Assembly: GCF_026626305.1 (NCBI RefSeq)
Contig: NZ_JAPNUE010000013.1
Span: 1 to 64,000, forward strand
Direction of reading: 5' to 3'
Source: Frigidibacter sp. RF13
Lineage (GTDB): Bacteria > Pseudomonadota > Alphaproteobacteria > Rhodobacterales > Rhodobacteraceae
DNA length: 64,000 nt
Position 1 is the first letter of the stretch. Every line of letters starts with the position of its first letter. The notes under the pieces are model-generated. The model saw only the letters and a program-made list of their open reading frames with translations, searched no databases and was not told the DNA's origin. Below, one piece after another: positions 25,366 to 35,802 of this stretch. The translations under genes and the position numbers were made by a program.

Positions 25366-26403
25366 ATGCCGGACGACTTTCTGAACCTGGGTGCAGGATC
25401 GCCCTTTGGTCTCTTCGGGCGCGGGCGCCCGGCGCACAAGACCGTTCTGGTCGCGGGCGGCGCGGGCTTTGTCGGGTCGCATCTGATCGACCGGCTACTT
25501 TCGAACGGCCACCGTGTCATCTGCCTCGACAATCTCTCGACCGGCAGGCTTGCAAATGTGGCAGCGCATGCCGCTAACGAACGGTTTACCCTGATTAGGC
25601 AGGATGTCTGCGATCCCATCCAGATAGCGGGGGCTGTGGATGAGATCTTTAACCTCGCCTGCCCGGCATCGCCGCCGAAATATCAAAAAGACCCCGTGCA
25701 CACATTCCGGACATCCGTCATCGGCGCCATGAACCTTCTGGAGCTTGCCCGCGCCAAGGGCGCGCGCATCTTCCAGGCCTCGACGTCAGAAGTATACGGC
25801 GACCCCGAAGTTGCCCTGCAAAGCGAAGGCTATCGCGGCAACGTCAATACCTTTGGCCCGCGCGCCTGCTATGACGAGGGCAAACGCGCTGCCGAGACGC
25901 TCTTCCACGATTACCACCACCAGCACGGGGTCGAGATCCGGATCGCCCGGATATTCAACACCTACGGGCCACGTATGTGCCCCGACGACGGGCGGGTCGT
26001 GTCGAACTTCGTGGTTCAGGCGCTGACCGGGCGCGACATGACGATCCATGGCGACGGCAGCCAGACCCGGTCCTTCTGCTACGTTGACGATCTGGTCGAA
26101 GGCATATTGCGGTTGATGGCCTCTGAGGTCGCTGAACCGGTGAACCTCGGCAATCCCGGCGAGTTCACCATGGCGGAGCTGGCTCAGATCGTGCGGGAGA
26201 AGACCGGCACCACCTCGCGCCTTGTCCAGAAGCCGCTGCCGACTGACGATCCCCGCCAGCGCCGCCCCGATATTTCGCGGGCGCAGAAGGCGCTCGGCTG
26301 GGCGCCGCTCGTCGCGCTTTCCGACGGGCTCGACCGGACCATCGCCCACTTCGCGGCCGAACTTGGCCGCCCCCTCCCCTCCAGAACGGAGAAGGTTGCC
26401 TGA
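25366..26403 (+). CDS. UDP-glucuronate decarboxylase-like NAD-dependent epimerase/dehydratase
   Basis: 345-aa extended SDR enzyme. NAD motif GGAGFVG at 31-37 after a 25-residue extension; catalytic Tyr169 and Lys173 in the ACYDEGKR context with upstream GNVNTFGPR, the hallmark of UDP-xylose synthase-type decarboxylases. It would make UDP-xylose or a related sugar nucleotide for the adjacent glycosyltransferase. The ATG at 25366 is preferred to an upstream TTG. The stop overlaps the galE start (TGATG). Confidence 0.85.
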   Translation: MPDDFLNLGAGSPFGLFGRGRPAHKTVLVAGGAGFVGSHLIDRLLSNGHRVICLDNLSTGRLANVAAHAANERFTLIRQDVCDPIQIAGAVDEIFNLACPASPPKYQKDPVHTFRTSVIGAMNLLELARAKGARIFQASTSEVYGDPEVALQSEGYRGNVNTFGPRACYDEGKRAAETLFHDYHHQHGVEIRIARIFNTYGPRMCPDDGRVVSNFVVQALTGRDMTIHGDGSQTRSFCYVDDLVEGILRLMASEVAEPVNLGNPGEFTMAELAQIVREKTGTTSRLVQKPLPTDDPRQRRPDISRAQKALGWAPLVALSDGLDRTIAHFAAELGRPLPSRTEKVA

Positions 26404-27404
26404 TGCGTGTGAGTAATTCCCGGGTATTGGTGACAGGTGGCGCAGGGTTCATCGGCGCGCATGCCTGCAAGGCACTGGCCGAGGCGGGCGCGCTGCCCGT
26501 GGCCTATGACAATCTCTCGACCGGACATCAGGACGCGGTCCACTGGGGCCCGCTCGTGCGCGGCGATGTGCGCGACCGCGGTGCGCTCAGCTCCGCGCTG
26601 AAGCAGTTCCGGATCGACACGATCCTGCATTTCGCCGCTTCGGCCTATGTCGGCGAAAGCGTCGCGGACCCCGCGCTTTATTATGACAATAATGTCAGCG
26701 GCATGGTGGCGCTTCTTGATGCGGCCCGCGATGCCGGGGTCAGCCAGATCGTCTTTTCGTCAAGCTGCGCGACCTATGGCGTGCCCGAGCTTCTGCCGAT
26801 CTCGGAATATACGCCGCAGGCGCCGATCAATCCCTATGGCCGGACGAAGCTCATCTGCGAACAGATGCTGAAGGATTACGGCGCCGCCTATGGCATCCGC
26901 CATGTGGCGCTGCGCTATTTCAACGCTGCGGGGGCGGACCCGTCGGGCGTGATCGGCGAACGGCATGAGCCGGAGACGCACCTTCTGCCTTTGGCACTGC
27001 GTGCGGCGGCTGGGGGGCAGCCGCTCAATATCTTCGGCGCCGATTACGACACGCCCGACGGGACCTGCATCCGTGACTATGTCCATGTCTCCGACCTCGC
27101 GCGCGGCCATCTTCTGGCGCTGGCCTATCTGCACGCGGGCGGCAAGAGCACGGCCCTGAACCTCGGGTCAGGGCGCGGCCATTCGGTGCTGGAAATCTGC
27201 GCCGCGGTCGAGCGGGTGACGGGCCGCGCGGTGCCCCTGCAGTTCGGGCCGCGCCGGGCGGGCGATCCGCCGGTGCTGACCGCCGATCCCGCACTCGCGG
27301 CGCGCGTCCTTGGCTTCCGGACGCGGCTTTCCGACATCGACACGATCGTCAGCCACGCCGCCCCCTGGTTCGGCCTCTCGAACCATCGGGTGAAGGTCGC
27401 CTGA
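26403..27404 (+). CDS. galE: UDP-glucose 4-epimerase
   Basis: 333-aa SDR that interconverts UDP-glucose and UDP-galactose. NAD motif GGAGFIG at 12-18; catalytic Tyr144 and Lys148 (NPYGRTK); the ALRYFNAAGADPSG stretch is typical of GalE. It is coupled to the upstream decarboxylase gene and sits one base before the synthase gene, so it supplies sugar nucleotide to the same locus. Confidence 0.93.
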   Translation: MRVSNSRVLVTGGAGFIGAHACKALAEAGALPVAYDNLSTGHQDAVHWGPLVRGDVRDRGALSSALKQFRIDTILHFAASAYVGESVADPALYYDNNVSGMVALLDAARDAGVSQIVFSSSCATYGVPELLPISEYTPQAPINPYGRTKLICEQMLKDYGAAYGIRHVALRYFNAAGADPSGVIGERHEPETHLLPLALRAAAGGQPLNIFGADYDTPDGTCIRDYVHVSDLARGHLLALAYLHAGGKSTALNLGSGRGHSVLEICAAVERVTGRAVPLQFGPRRAGDPPVLTADPALAARVLGFRTRLSDIDTIVSHAAPWFGLSNHRVKVA

Positions 27405-27405
27405 G

Positions 27406-29193
27406 ATGGGCGGGCGCACGCGCTTTCTGAAGCCGATCCTGACCGGGCGTCAGGCGGTGAAATATCGGCGCGGCGCTTTCCTGTGGCTGGTTGCCGCAGC
27501 CTTCTTCTGGTCCTGGTGGCTTCAGCCCGGCCATGTCCTCGGCTGGCCACGCTTCCTGATCGCCAGCGCCTGCCTCTTCTGGCTCTTCTTCCTGCAGGCC
27601 TATTTCGTCGTGGTGTTCCTCCACGCCCGCCGCACCGCCGCGCCCACGCCGGAACCGGGCGACTGGCGGGTGGCGATGATCGTTACCAAGACCCCGGGCG
27701 AGCCCCTGAGCCTTCTGAAGCGCACGCTGAACGCGATGCTTGCGCAGGACTATCCGCACGATACCTGGCTCGCCGACGAGGACCCCGCGCCCGAGACCAT
27801 CGCCTGGTGCGCGGAAAACGGCGTGCGCATTTCGACCCGCAAGGGGGTCGATGCCTATCACCAGCCGGTCTGGCCGCGCCGGACCCGCTGCAAGGAAGGC
27901 AATCTTGCCTATTTCTACGATCATTACGGTTACGAGGGTTACGACATCGTCGCCCAGCTTGACGCCGATCACGTGCCCCAGCCCGGCTATCTGCGGGAAA
28001 TGCTGCGTCCCTTCGCCGACCCGAAGGTCGGCTATGTCAGTGCCCCCTCGATCTGCAATGCCAACAGCGCCGACAGCTGGGCCGCGCGCACACGGCTCGA
28101 TACCGAGGCCGCCTTCCACGGCGCCCTGCAATGCGGCTATACTGGCCTTTTCACCTCGATCTGCATCGGCTCGCATTATGCGGTGCGGACCGCCGCGCTG
28201 AAGGCGGTGGGCGGCCTTGGTCCAGAACTGGCCGAGGATCATTCCACCTCGATGGTTCTGGCCGCAGGCGGCTGGCAGGGAGTGCATGCGATCGACGCCA
28301 TCGCTTACGGTGACGGGCCTGCGAACGTCGCCGACCTCGCCACCCAGGAATTTCAGTGGTCCCGCAGCCTTGTCACGCTGCTTCTGTCGCACACCGGCCG
28401 CTATCTGCCGACGTTGCCCGCGCGGCTGAAGTTCAGCTTCCTCTTCGGCCAGTCGTGGTACGTGTTCTTCGCCTTCTTCATGCTCTACATGTACCTGTCG
28501 CCGATCTATGCACTGACCTTCGACGCGCGCTTCGCCAATGTCACTTACTGGGCCTTCGTCCTGCATGCGGCGCCGACGGCCATCGTGCTCACCTGGTTTG
28601 CCCTGCAGATCAAGCGCGACGGGCTCTTCCGCCCCTACAACGGCCGGATCTTCGGCTGGGAGAAGATGCTCTTCATCTTCCTGCAATGGCCCTGGGTCTT
28701 CTGGGGTGTGCTGATGGCGGCGCGCGACCGGATGACCGGAAAGTTCGTCGATTTCCGGGTGACGCCGAAGGGCGAGGCGGCAACCAGGCGCCTGCCGACC
28801 AAGGTCGTCGCGATCTATACGGCGCTCGCCACCGGCGCGCTCCTGCCTCTGCTGTTCGTCAGTGCCCAGGATGCGCAGGGCTTCTACCTCTTGTCGGCGC
28901 TGAACGGCCTCATCTACACGATCTGCGTCGCGGTGATCGTGCTGGAGCATCTGCGCGCCAACGGGCATGAATTCGTCCTCAAACCACGGACATTCGTGCT
29001 GCAGGCGGCCTCGGTCGCATCACTTGTTGCCCTTATGGCAACAGCAACCGTTGTGCGCGGCAAGGAAAGCCTTTATGCGCTCACCATGGGAATGGAACCG
29101 TTCCAGCTGGTGCGCGCCCAATATCTCGTCTCCGGCGCCGGTATCTCCAACGACCGGCTTGTCGTCTACGAGTTCGACCTGGCCTGGAACTGA
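27406..29193 (+). CDS. membrane glycosyltransferase family 2, cellulose synthase-like
   Basis: 595-aa processive-type synthase. Two N-terminal membrane helices (about 25-75). The GT2 core carries DED (124-126), DAD (186-188, metal site), AEDHS (Asp278, base) and QEFQW (314-318). A bundle of C-terminal helices with several Trp-rich stretches follows. It lacks a PilZ domain, so c-di-GMP control is not built in. No bcsB/bcsC-type partner is beside it. It sits between galE and the GH26-like gene. The polymer is unknown. Confidence 0.85.
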   Translation: MGGRTRFLKPILTGRQAVKYRRGAFLWLVAAAFFWSWWLQPGHVLGWPRFLIASACLFWLFFLQAYFVVVFLHARRTAAPTPEPGDWRVAMIVTKTPGEPLSLLKRTLNAMLAQDYPHDTWLADEDPAPETIAWCAENGVRISTRKGVDAYHQPVWPRRTRCKEGNLAYFYDHYGYEGYDIVAQLDADHVPQPGYLREMLRPFADPKVGYVSAPSICNANSADSWAARTRLDTEAAFHGALQCGYTGLFTSICIGSHYAVRTAALKAVGGLGPELAEDHSTSMVLAAGGWQGVHAIDAIAYGDGPANVADLATQEFQWSRSLVTLLLSHTGRYLPTLPARLKFSFLFGQSWYVFFAFFMLYMYLSPIYALTFDARFANVTYWAFVLHAAPTAIVLTWFALQIKRDGLFRPYNGRIFGWEKMLFIFLQWPWVFWGVLMAARDRMTGKFVDFRVTPKGEAATRRLPTKVVAIYTALATGALLPLLFVSAQDAQGFYLLSALNGLIYTICVAVIVLEHLRANGHEFVLKPRTFVLQAASVASLVALMATATVVRGKESLYALTMGMEPFQLVRAQYLVSGAGISNDRLVVYEFDLAWN

Positions 29194-29222
29194 ACGGACA
29201 TGCGGTTCCCGAGGGGGAAGTG

Positions 29223-30110
29223 ATGCGGATAACCGGTTACATGACGCCTATGGTCCTGAGCCTCGCGATGAGCCTCTCGCCGTTTGCGGCACTGTCGGCA
29301 CCGCCTGGCACCGTGCCCTTCGGGGCCTATGACCCCGGCGGCGATTTCACCGACGATGCGGAACTGGTGGTAGAACATCTCTTCCTGCCGTGGGAAGACG
29401 TCTACCTGCCCTCGCTCAACGATGCCGACGCCTATGCACTGGAACGCAACCGCGCGCTTCTGATCACGCTCGAACCCTGGACCTGGTCGCGCAGCGAGAG
29501 GAACACCCCGCAATATCTGCGCAGCGGCATCTTCGCCGGTCAGTACGACCAGAACATGCGCGACATCTGCTCGGTCATGGCGGACCTGCAAAGCCCCGTC
29601 ACCCTGCGCTGGGGCCACGAGATGGACGATTATTCCGGCCAGTTCATCTGGGCCGGCTGGAAGCCCGAGGAATATATCGCCGCCTACCGCCGCATGATCA
29701 CCATCTGCCGCGAGGCAGCGCCGAACATTCAGGTCATGTGGTCGCCGCTCGGCGACGAGGGGATGGAGCGCTATTATCCCGGCGACGATTATGTCGATAT
29801 CGTCGGCGTCTCGGTCTTCGGGCTGCAGGCCTGGGATCAGGCGAAATACGGCGGCGACCGCAGCTACCGCGACATCATGGAGCCGCGCTACCGCCGTGCT
29901 GCCACCTTCGGCAAGCCGGTCGTCGTGGCCGAGCTCGGCTATTCCGGCAGCGAGGATTATGTCAACGCCTGGGAGAACGAGGTGCGTGTCGCCCGGCCCG
30001 ACCTGCCGAACCTCGTGGGCGTGATCTATTTCGACCAGCGCGAAGTCTATCCCTGGCCCGAGAATTTCGGCCTGCCTGACTGGCGGATCCAGAACCGCAT
30101 CATCCGTTGA
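29223..30110 (+). CDS. secreted glycoside hydrolase, GH26-like
   Basis: 295-aa periplasmic or secreted (beta/alpha)8 hydrolase. Signal peptide about 1-26. Acid/base candidate Glu133 (RWGHEMDDYSG) and nucleophile candidate Glu237 (VVVAELGYSG) match the clan GH-A/GH26 beta-mannanase pattern. Strong GAGGGGGA site before the GTG-ATG start; 29223 chosen. As last gene of the synthase operon it probably trims or releases the polymer, as BcsZ does for cellulose. That role is by analogy. Confidence 0.8.
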   Translation: MRITGYMTPMVLSLAMSLSPFAALSAPPGTVPFGAYDPGGDFTDDAELVVEHLFLPWEDVYLPSLNDADAYALERNRALLITLEPWTWSRSERNTPQYLRSGIFAGQYDQNMRDICSVMADLQSPVTLRWGHEMDDYSGQFIWAGWKPEEYIAAYRRMITICREAAPNIQVMWSPLGDEGMERYYPGDDYVDIVGVSVFGLQAWDQAKYGGDRSYRDIMEPRYRRAATFGKPVVVAELGYSGSEDYVNAWENEVRVARPDLPNLVGVIYFDQREVYPWPENFGLPDWRIQNRIIR

Positions 30111-30169
30111 TATTCGCGTTAAAAGCCCTGCGTGGCTTAGCCTGTGTTCGCTGCGGGGAAATACGGCGA

Positions 30170-30195
30170 AATTGTGTCAGGTTATTGATACAATT
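30170..30195. promoter_or_regulatory. palindromic possible operator
   Basis: AATTGTGTC-N8-GATACAATT, an inverted repeat with one mismatch per nine-base arm, in an AT-rich stretch between the GH26-like gene and the small secreted protein at 30352. The left arm with adjoining AGG recurs at 25137, before the exopolysaccharide operon. A shared regulator is possible. Confidence 0.5.
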
Positions 30196-30351
30196 GGCAA
30201 ATTAACCAACATATCCTTTCGCGCGGCCATATTGGCGGCGCATTGATCGGCTACCGCTTGAACAAGCTGCCCCGGCATGTGCCGGACGGGTCACGCGCGC
30301 GACGCTGCTGTCGCCCCGGCCCTCCGCCCTGTCGGCCCTGTTCGAGAGGTA

Positions 30352-30669
30352 ATGTTGCCCGTGTCCCTTCGCCCCCTCCGGCCCGCTCTGCGCGTTGGCC
30401 TCGCCGCCTTGGTCGCCCTGTCGCTCGGCCTGCCCGCCGTCGCCCAGTCGGGCACTGCCACCGCCCCGCGCGGCATTGCGGTCGTGCAGCTTTCGAATGG
30501 CGCGACTTTCAATTGGCTCGCCAAGAAGAAGGCACCGCGAGTGACGGACACGGTGCTTCTCTCAAGCGAGGGCGCCACCAAAGTGCGCAAGCAGCGCTTC
30601 TTCGGCAAAGGCTCCTACATCTGCTCGCCCGCCGGTTTCGGCAAGAAATCCCGCTGCTTCGCGCGCTGA
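30352..30669 (+). CDS. small secreted hypothetical protein (105 aa)
   Basis: 105-aa protein with a clear signal peptide (about 1-31, ending PAVAQ) and a short basic mature part with two Cys near the end (YICSPAGFGKKSRCFAR), possibly a disulphide. GAGAGG precedes the ATG. It lies downstream of a palindromic site and is convergent with the cytochrome gene. Family not recognised; it may be a companion of the exopolysaccharide locus. Confidence 0.6.
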   Translation: MLPVSLRPLRPALRVGLAALVALSLGLPAVAQSGTATAPRGIAVVQLSNGATFNWLAKKKAPRVTDTVLLSSEGATKVRKQRFFGKGSYICSPAGFGKKSRCFAR

Positions 30670-30672
30670 TCC

Positions 30673-31092
30673 CTATTCCTGCAACTCCCTGAGATAATCG
30701 GCGAGCGCGAGAAGCGCCTCTGGCACAGGCGTCTCGATCCCGTCGCCGGTATCGACAAGAACCGTCGGACTGTCCTGAAACACCTGCCCCATTTCCGGCA
30801 TGGCGGAATGCCGGTCGTTGCGGCGCGTATAGCCGTCGATCTGCGACAGAACCTGCGCGAGCGGAAAAGGTCCGCCGTTGCGGGCGGCAATTCCGGTCAG
30901 GTCGGCCGGTGGCGTCTTCCAATCGCCAGCCAGCACGCCATCGCCCTTGCCGCCCGGCCCGTGGCACGCCGCACAATAACCCTCGTAAAGCGCCTTGCCC
31001 CGGTTCGGCGCGGGCACGGTCGTCGCGCAGGCAGCGAGCAAGAGCGCCAATGCAGCACCAGCCGAAAGTCCAATGATCGCATTCACTCGCAT
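30673..31092 (-). CDS. cytochrome c lipoprotein
   Basis: 139-aa class I c-type cytochrome. Lipobox LAAC (Cys22) predicts a lipid-anchored periplasmic protein. Heme site CAACH at 40-44; Met98 or Met101 (MPEMG) as axial ligand. GAGGAGG before the ATG. It ends three bases from the convergent small secreted protein. Electron partner unknown. Confidence 0.88.
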   Translation of the reverse strand: MRVNAIIGLSAGAALALLLAACATTVPAPNRGKALYEGYCAACHGPGGKGDGVLAGDWKTPPADLTGIAARNGGPFPLAQVLSQIDGYTRRNDRHSAMPEMGQVFQDSPTVLVDTGDGIETPVPEALLALADYLRELQE

Positions 31093-31169
31093 GTCTGCCT
31101 CCTCTGTTGCAGTCAGAATGGCATGGTCGCCCGAGCACCCGCCTTGATCCGGATCAGACGGCGCGCCCC

Positions 31170-31844
31170 TCAGCCGCTGATCCGGCCCGCCTCCAGCCGC
31201 ACGGTCCGGTCCATGCGCGCGGCTAGCTCGGGATTGTGGGTGGCGATCAGCGCTGACAGACCGGTGGCCCGCACAATCTCCATCAGCACATCGAACACCT
31301 GATCGGCGGTGGCCGGGTCGAGATTGCCGGTCGGTTCGTCGGCCAGCAGAAGCTTCGGCCCGTTCGCAAGCGCCCGGCAAAAGGCCACGCGCTGCTGTTC
31401 GCCCCCCGACAGTTCCGCCGGGCGGTGGCGGGCGCGGGCCTGAAGCCCGACACGCGCCAAAAGATCGGCCGCCCGCGCCTCGGCCACGCCCCGCGCCACC
31501 CCGTCTGCCAGCTGCGGCAGGATGATATTCTCGGCCGCCGTGAATTCCGGCAGCAGATGGTGGAACTGATAGACAAAGCCGATCTCGCGCCGCCGCACCG
31601 CCGTCCGGACCCGGTCGCCCTGCCCAGCCATCGCCTGCCCGCCAACCCGGACCTCGCCCGCGTCGGGGCTATCGAGCAATCCCGCGATATGCAGAAGCGT
31701 CGATTTGCCCGCGCCCGAGGGCGCCACCAAAGCCACGACCTCGCCCCGCGCGACCGTCAGGTCCAACCCGTCGAGAACCGTGATCTGGGACGGCCTGCCC
31801 GGGTTGTAGCGCTTCACGATCCCCCTGAGGTCCAGCTCATTCAT
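31170..31844 (-). CDS. lolD: lipoprotein-releasing ABC transporter ATP-binding protein
   Basis: 224-aa ATPase of the LolCDE-type complex that extracts lipoproteins from the inner membrane. Walker [10 protein letters not shown] at 41-49, signature LSGGEQQR at 145-152, Walker B LLLADE at 165-170. Overlaps the permease gene by eight bases. Family assignment rests on sequence type and the adjacent LolC/E permease. Confidence 0.92.
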   Translation of the reverse strand: MNELDLRGIVKRYNPGRPSQITVLDGLDLTVARGEVVALVAPSGAGKSTLLHIAGLLDSPDAGEVRVGGQAMAGQGDRVRTAVRRREIGFVYQFHHLLPEFTAAENIILPQLADGVARGVAEARAADLLARVGLQARARHRPAELSGGEQQRVAFCRALANGPKLLLADEPTGNLDPATADQVFDVLMEIVRATGLSALIATHNPELAARMDRTVRLEAGRISG

Positions 31845-33123
31845 AGCGCAGCGCCTCGACCGGGTTGAGCCGCGCCGCCCGGCGCGCGGGGAAATAGGTG
31901 ACGATGAACGACAGGATCAGCGACAGGCCGACCGCGCGAACGAGGTCCCAGGCCTGAAGCTTCGCGGGCAGCCGGTAGATGCCGCGGATCGACGGGTCCC
32001 AGGCATTGCCGCCCGACAGCCAGTTCACGCCGGACATGATGCTTTCCATGTTCAGCGCCAAAAGGCATCCGAGGGCCACACCCGCCAATGTGCCGATGAC
32101 GCCGATGAAGGCGCCGCACAGGAAGAAGACCCTCAGGATCGAACCTTCCGTCAGGCCCATCGTCCTCAGGATGCCGATATCGCGGCCCTTGTTTTTCACC
32201 AGCATCACAAGGCCCGAGGTGATGTTCATCGCCGCGATCAGGACGATCAGCGCGAGGATCACGAACATCACATTATCCTCGATGGTCAGCGCCTCGAGGA
32301 AGGCGTCCGAGGCATCCTTCCAGGTCCAGAGATGAACATCCTGCCCGACCACATCGGCAACGGGCTTCATCAGCCCGTCGACCGCTTCGGGATCGGCGAC
32401 CATCACCTCGATCTCGCTGACCCCGCCCTCGCGGTTGAAGAAGCTCTGCGCCTCGGCCAGCGGCATGTAGATGCGGGTCTTGTCGATGTCGTAGCGACCG
32501 ACGCTGAAGATATAGGTGACCTCATAGGCATTCACCCGCGGGCTGGTGCCGAAGGCGGTGCGCGCGCCATTGGGCTGGATAAGCTTGACCCGGTCGCCCG
32601 GCACGATGCCCAGATCACGGGCGATGCCCGATCCGACCGCGATTCCCTTCTCGAAATCGCTGATCTCGCCCAGGCTTTGGTCCGATTGCGCCACGCCCGG
32701 GATCGCGTTCAGATCCTCGGCGGAAATCCCGTAAACCTCGGCGACATTGGCACTGTCATTGTGGCTGACCATCGCCTGACCGCGCACCACGGGCGCCGCC
32801 CGCACCACACCCGGCACCGCCGCAATCCGCGCCGCCGCCGCCTCATAATCGCGGAAAGCGTTGGTCTGCACGCCATCCTCGTCCTCATAGAACGGCTTGT
32901 ACACCGTCACATGGGCATTGGCGCCAAGGATCGTGCCCACGAACTCGGCCCGGAACCCGGCCCGGACCGCAAGCGTCGCGACCAAAGCCATCACGCCCAG
33001 TGCGATGCCCACGAGGCTGATCCAGGTCATCACCGATATTCCGCCCTCGGCACGGCGGGCGCGCAGATAGCGCCAGGCGATCAGAAACTCGAAACGCGAA
33101 AAAGGTCTGGTCGAACCGGCCAT
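31837..33123 (-). CDS. lolC: lipoprotein-releasing system permease (LolC/LolE type)
   Basis: 428-aa inner-membrane permease. N-terminal [17 protein letters not shown] motif and first helix, a large periplasmic domain (about 45-265), then three C-terminal helices with the FtsX-type region ([14 protein letters not shown]). A single permease gene is usual in alphaproteobacteria, where it acts as a homodimer with LolD. First gene of the lolC-lolD operon, 91 bases downstream of proS. Confidence 0.92.
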   Translation of the reverse strand: MAGSTRPFSRFEFLIAWRYLRARRAEGGISVMTWISLVGIALGVMALVATLAVRAGFRAEFVGTILGANAHVTVYKPFYEDEDGVQTNAFRDYEAAAARIAAVPGVVRAAPVVRGQAMVSHNDSANVAEVYGISAEDLNAIPGVAQSDQSLGEISDFEKGIAVGSGIARDLGIVPGDRVKLIQPNGARTAFGTSPRVNAYEVTYIFSVGRYDIDKTRIYMPLAEAQSFFNREGGVSEIEVMVADPEAVDGLMKPVADVVGQDVHLWTWKDASDAFLEALTIEDNVMFVILALIVLIAAMNITSGLVMLVKNKGRDIGILRTMGLTEGSILRVFFLCGAFIGVIGTLAGVALGCLLALNMESIMSGVNWLSGGNAWDPSIRGIYRLPAKLQAWDLVRAVGLSLILSFIVTYFPARRAARLNPVEALRYE

Positions 33124-33154
33124 CCGGCCCTCCGGTCAAAGGATGGCCAATCCT

Positions 33155-33212
33155 CATTCATCTTGGCCAAAATACCTCGGGGGTGCGGGGGCAGAGCCCC
33201 CGCCCGTCCCGG
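33155..33212. repeat. intergenic REP-like element, variant form
   Basis: Contains TTGGCCAAAATACCTCGGGG then a hairpin GCGGGGG-CAGAG-CCCCCGC (33185-33203) between proS and lolC. It resembles the other elements at 38699, 38891, 49446 and 53793 in its AATAC core plus GC hairpin, but the left arm differs. Confidence 0.5.
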
Positions 33213-33214
33213 TC

Positions 33215-34552
33215 TCAGCGCCCTGCGTAGATCTGCGCCACGCGGTCGACGGCAGCCTCGGGCGACATCTCCTCGCTTTCGCCCGTGCGGCGCGAGGTCA
33301 GTTCCACGACGCCGTTGGCCAGCCCGCGCGGACCCACCGTGATCCGCCAGGGTAAACCGATCAGGTCCATGGTCGCGAATTTCGCCCCGGCCCGCTCGTC
33401 ACGGTCGTCGTAAAGCGCTTCCAGACCCTTGGCTTTCAGCGCCTTGTAGAGCCCCTCGCATGCCGCATCCGCTGCGCTGTCGCCCTGTTTCAGGTTCACG
33501 ATGCCCACCGGGAAAGGCGTAACCCCTTCCGGCCAGATGATGCCCTTGTCGTCGTGGCTCGCCTCGATGATAGCGCCCAGAAGCCGCGAAACGCCGATGC
33601 CGTGCGATCCCATGTGGACCGGCACCCGCTCGCCCTTGTCATTGACGACGACGGCGCCCATCGGTTCGGAATATTTGGTCGAGAAGTAGAAGATCTGGCC
33701 GACCTCGATGCCGCGCCCGACCTTGCGGTGGGCTTCCGGAATCTGATCGAAGACCGCCTGATCGTGCGTCTCGTCGGTTCGGGCGTAAAGCGTAGTGAAT
33801 TCCTTGCAGACCTCGGCCACCTGGCTGCGGTCGTCATAGTCGATGTCGCGCGCGCCGAGCTTCAGGCTGGTCACCCGGTCGTCGTAGAAAACCTCGGATT
33901 CCCCGGTGTTCGCCAGCACCAGGAATTCATGGGTATTGTCGCCGCCGATCGGACCGGACGCCGCGCGCATCGGGATCGCGGTCAGGCCCATACGCTCGTA
34001 GGTGCGCAGATAGCTGACCATATGGCGGTTGTAGGCATGCAGCGCGGCGTCCTTGTCGATGTCGAAGTTGTAGCCGTCCTTCATCAGGAACTCGCGGCCG
34101 CGCATCACGCCGAACCGGGGGCGCAGCTCGTCACGGAACTTCCACTGGATGTGGTAGAGCGTCAGCGGCAGGTCCTTGTAAGACGAGACATGCGACCGGA
34201 AGATGTCGGTGATCATCTCCTCGTTCGTCGGACCATACAGCATGTCACGCTCATGCCGGTCCTTGATGCGCAGCATTTCCTGGCCGTAATCGTCATAGCG
34301 ACCGCTCTCGCGCCAGAGGTCGGCGGGCTGAAGCGTGGGCATCAGCAGCGGGATATGCCCGGCGCGGACCTGTTCCTGATGGACGATCTCCTCGATCCGG
34401 CGCAAGACCCGGAAACCGAGCGGCAGCCAGGAATAGATGCCCGCCGCCTGCTGGCGGATCATCCCCGCGCGCAGCATGTAGCGATGGCTGACGATCTGGG
34501 CGTCGGCGGGATTTTCTTTCAGGACGGGCAAGAAGTAACGGGACAGGCGCAT
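33215..34552 (-). CDS. proS: prolyl-tRNA synthetase
   Basis: 445-aa class II synthetase, the short form without the INS editing insert that alphaproteobacteria use. N-terminal [19 protein letters not shown]; class II motifs in RYDDYGQEM and [21 protein letters not shown]; anticodon domain ends the protein ([15 protein letters not shown]). Housekeeping role in charging tRNA-Pro. Complete. Confidence 0.96.
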   Translation of the reverse strand: MRLSRYFLPVLKENPADAQIVSHRYMLRAGMIRQQAAGIYSWLPLGFRVLRRIEEIVHQEQVRAGHIPLLMPTLQPADLWRESGRYDDYGQEMLRIKDRHERDMLYGPTNEEMITDIFRSHVSSYKDLPLTLYHIQWKFRDELRPRFGVMRGREFLMKDGYNFDIDKDAALHAYNRHMVSYLRTYERMGLTAIPMRAASGPIGGDNTHEFLVLANTGESEVFYDDRVTSLKLGARDIDYDDRSQVAEVCKEFTTLYARTDETHDQAVFDQIPEAHRKVGRGIEVGQIFYFSTKYSEPMGAVVVNDKGERVPVHMGSHGIGVSRLLGAIIEASHDDKGIIWPEGVTPFPVGIVNLKQGDSAADAACEGLYKALKAKGLEALYDDRDERAGAKFATMDLIGLPWRITVGPRGLANGVVELTSRRTGESEEMSPEAAVDRVAQIYAGR

Positions 34553-34713
34553 GTGACAGGCTCTCTTTGGTCCCGCAAGGGATTATGCGAAAGGCAGGCG
34601 GCAGGCAAGCGGCGCTTCCCTGATGCGGCGGCCCGCGCTGAATTCCACCACGCCTCCCTTGTGAAAGCTGCATCCTAGGGCTTAGATCAGCGACGAGGCT
34701 ACCGGAGAGACAC

Positions 34714-35793
34714 ATGGCCCTGCCCGTCCGCCAACAGGCGACCTACTGGGGGATCGCGACCCTCCTGTTCTTCGCCGTCCTCTGGGGGCTCGGCAATGTA
34801 ATCCTGCCCTTCATCGTCGGCGGCGCGATCGCCTATTTCCTCGACCCGGTCGCCGACCGGCTGGAACGCGCCGGGCTTTCACGCAGCATGGCGACAGCCA
34901 CAATCTCGATCATCGCGCTTCTGATCTTCACGCTTCTGGCGCTGCTTATCATCCCGACCCTTATCCGCCAGCTCGTGGATCTGGTGAACGCGGCCCCCGA
35001 GATCTTCGGCAAGCTGCAGGCTTATCTCACGGCCCGTTTCCCCCATATCATGGACCAGGATTCGGTCGTCCGAGACACGCTCATTTCGCTCGGCAAGACC
35101 ATCCAGTCGCGCGGCGGAGAACTTGCCTCGGGCCTTCTCTCCTCGGCCGTCTCGGTCATCAACGCGCTCGTCTTCATCGTCGTGGTGCCGGTCGTGGCCT
35201 TCTATCTGCTTCTGGACTGGGACCATATGGTCGCCCGGATCGACGAGGCGCTGCCGCTCGATCACCGTGAAACGGTCCGTGGCATCGCGCGCGATATCGA
35301 CAAGGTGCTGGCGGGTTTCGTGCGCGGTCAGGTCTCGGTCTGTCTGACGCTCGGCACCTATTACGCCGTGGCGCTGATGGCGGCGGGGCTGCAGTTCGGG
35401 CTGATCGTCGGTGCGATTTCCGGTCTCATCACCTTCATCCCCTATGTAGGGGCGCTCCTGGGCGGCGGGCTTGCCATCGGGCTCGCGCTCTTCCAGTTCT
35501 GGGGAGATTGGATGCAGATCGGCCTCATCGCCGCGATCTTCGCCGTGGGCCAGTTTCTCGAAGGCAATATCCTGACTCCGCGTTTCGTGGGCAAGTCGGT
35601 CGGGCTGCATCCTGTCTGGCTGCTGTTTGCGCTTTCGGCCTTCGGCACGCTCTTCGGCTTCGTCGGTATGTTGGTCGCAGTGCCCGTTGCCGCCGCCATC
35701 GGTGTTCTTGCCCGCTTCGGCGTCGGCCGATACAGAGACAGCCTCCTCTACCGTGGCCTTGCCGGGCAAGAGCCGCCCACCGACGAAAGCTGA
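34714..35793 (+). CDS. AI-2E/PerM-family permease
   Basis: 359-aa inner-membrane protein with about eight helices and the family core (GLITFIPYVGALLGGGLAIG, then EGNILTPRFVGKSVGLHPV). Members export small molecules or act as Na+/H+ antiporters; the substrate here is unknown. GGAGAG before the ATG. It starts 160 bases from divergent proS and is followed nine bases later by the hda-like gene, an arrangement conserved in Rhodobacterales. Confidence 0.9.
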   Translation: MALPVRQQATYWGIATLLFFAVLWGLGNVILPFIVGGAIAYFLDPVADRLERAGLSRSMATATISIIALLIFTLLALLIIPTLIRQLVDLVNAAPEIFGKLQAYLTARFPHIMDQDSVVRDTLISLGKTIQSRGGELASGLLSSAVSVINALVFIVVVPVVAFYLLLDWDHMVARIDEALPLDHRETVRGIARDIDKVLAGFVRGQVSVCLTLGTYYAVALMAAGLQFGLIVGAISGLITFIPYVGALLGGGLAIGLALFQFWGDWMQIGLIAAIFAVGQFLEGNILTPRFVGKSVGLHPVWLLFALSAFGTLFGFVGMLVAVPVAAAIGVLARFGVGRYRDSLLYRGLAGQEPPTDES

Positions 35794-35802
35794 CCCTTCC
35801 CG

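Noticed and set aside
27349..28968. 539-codon minus-strand frame opposite the GT2 synthase
   Set aside because: Shadow of the synthase; composition is Arg/Gly/Asp-rich with no domains.
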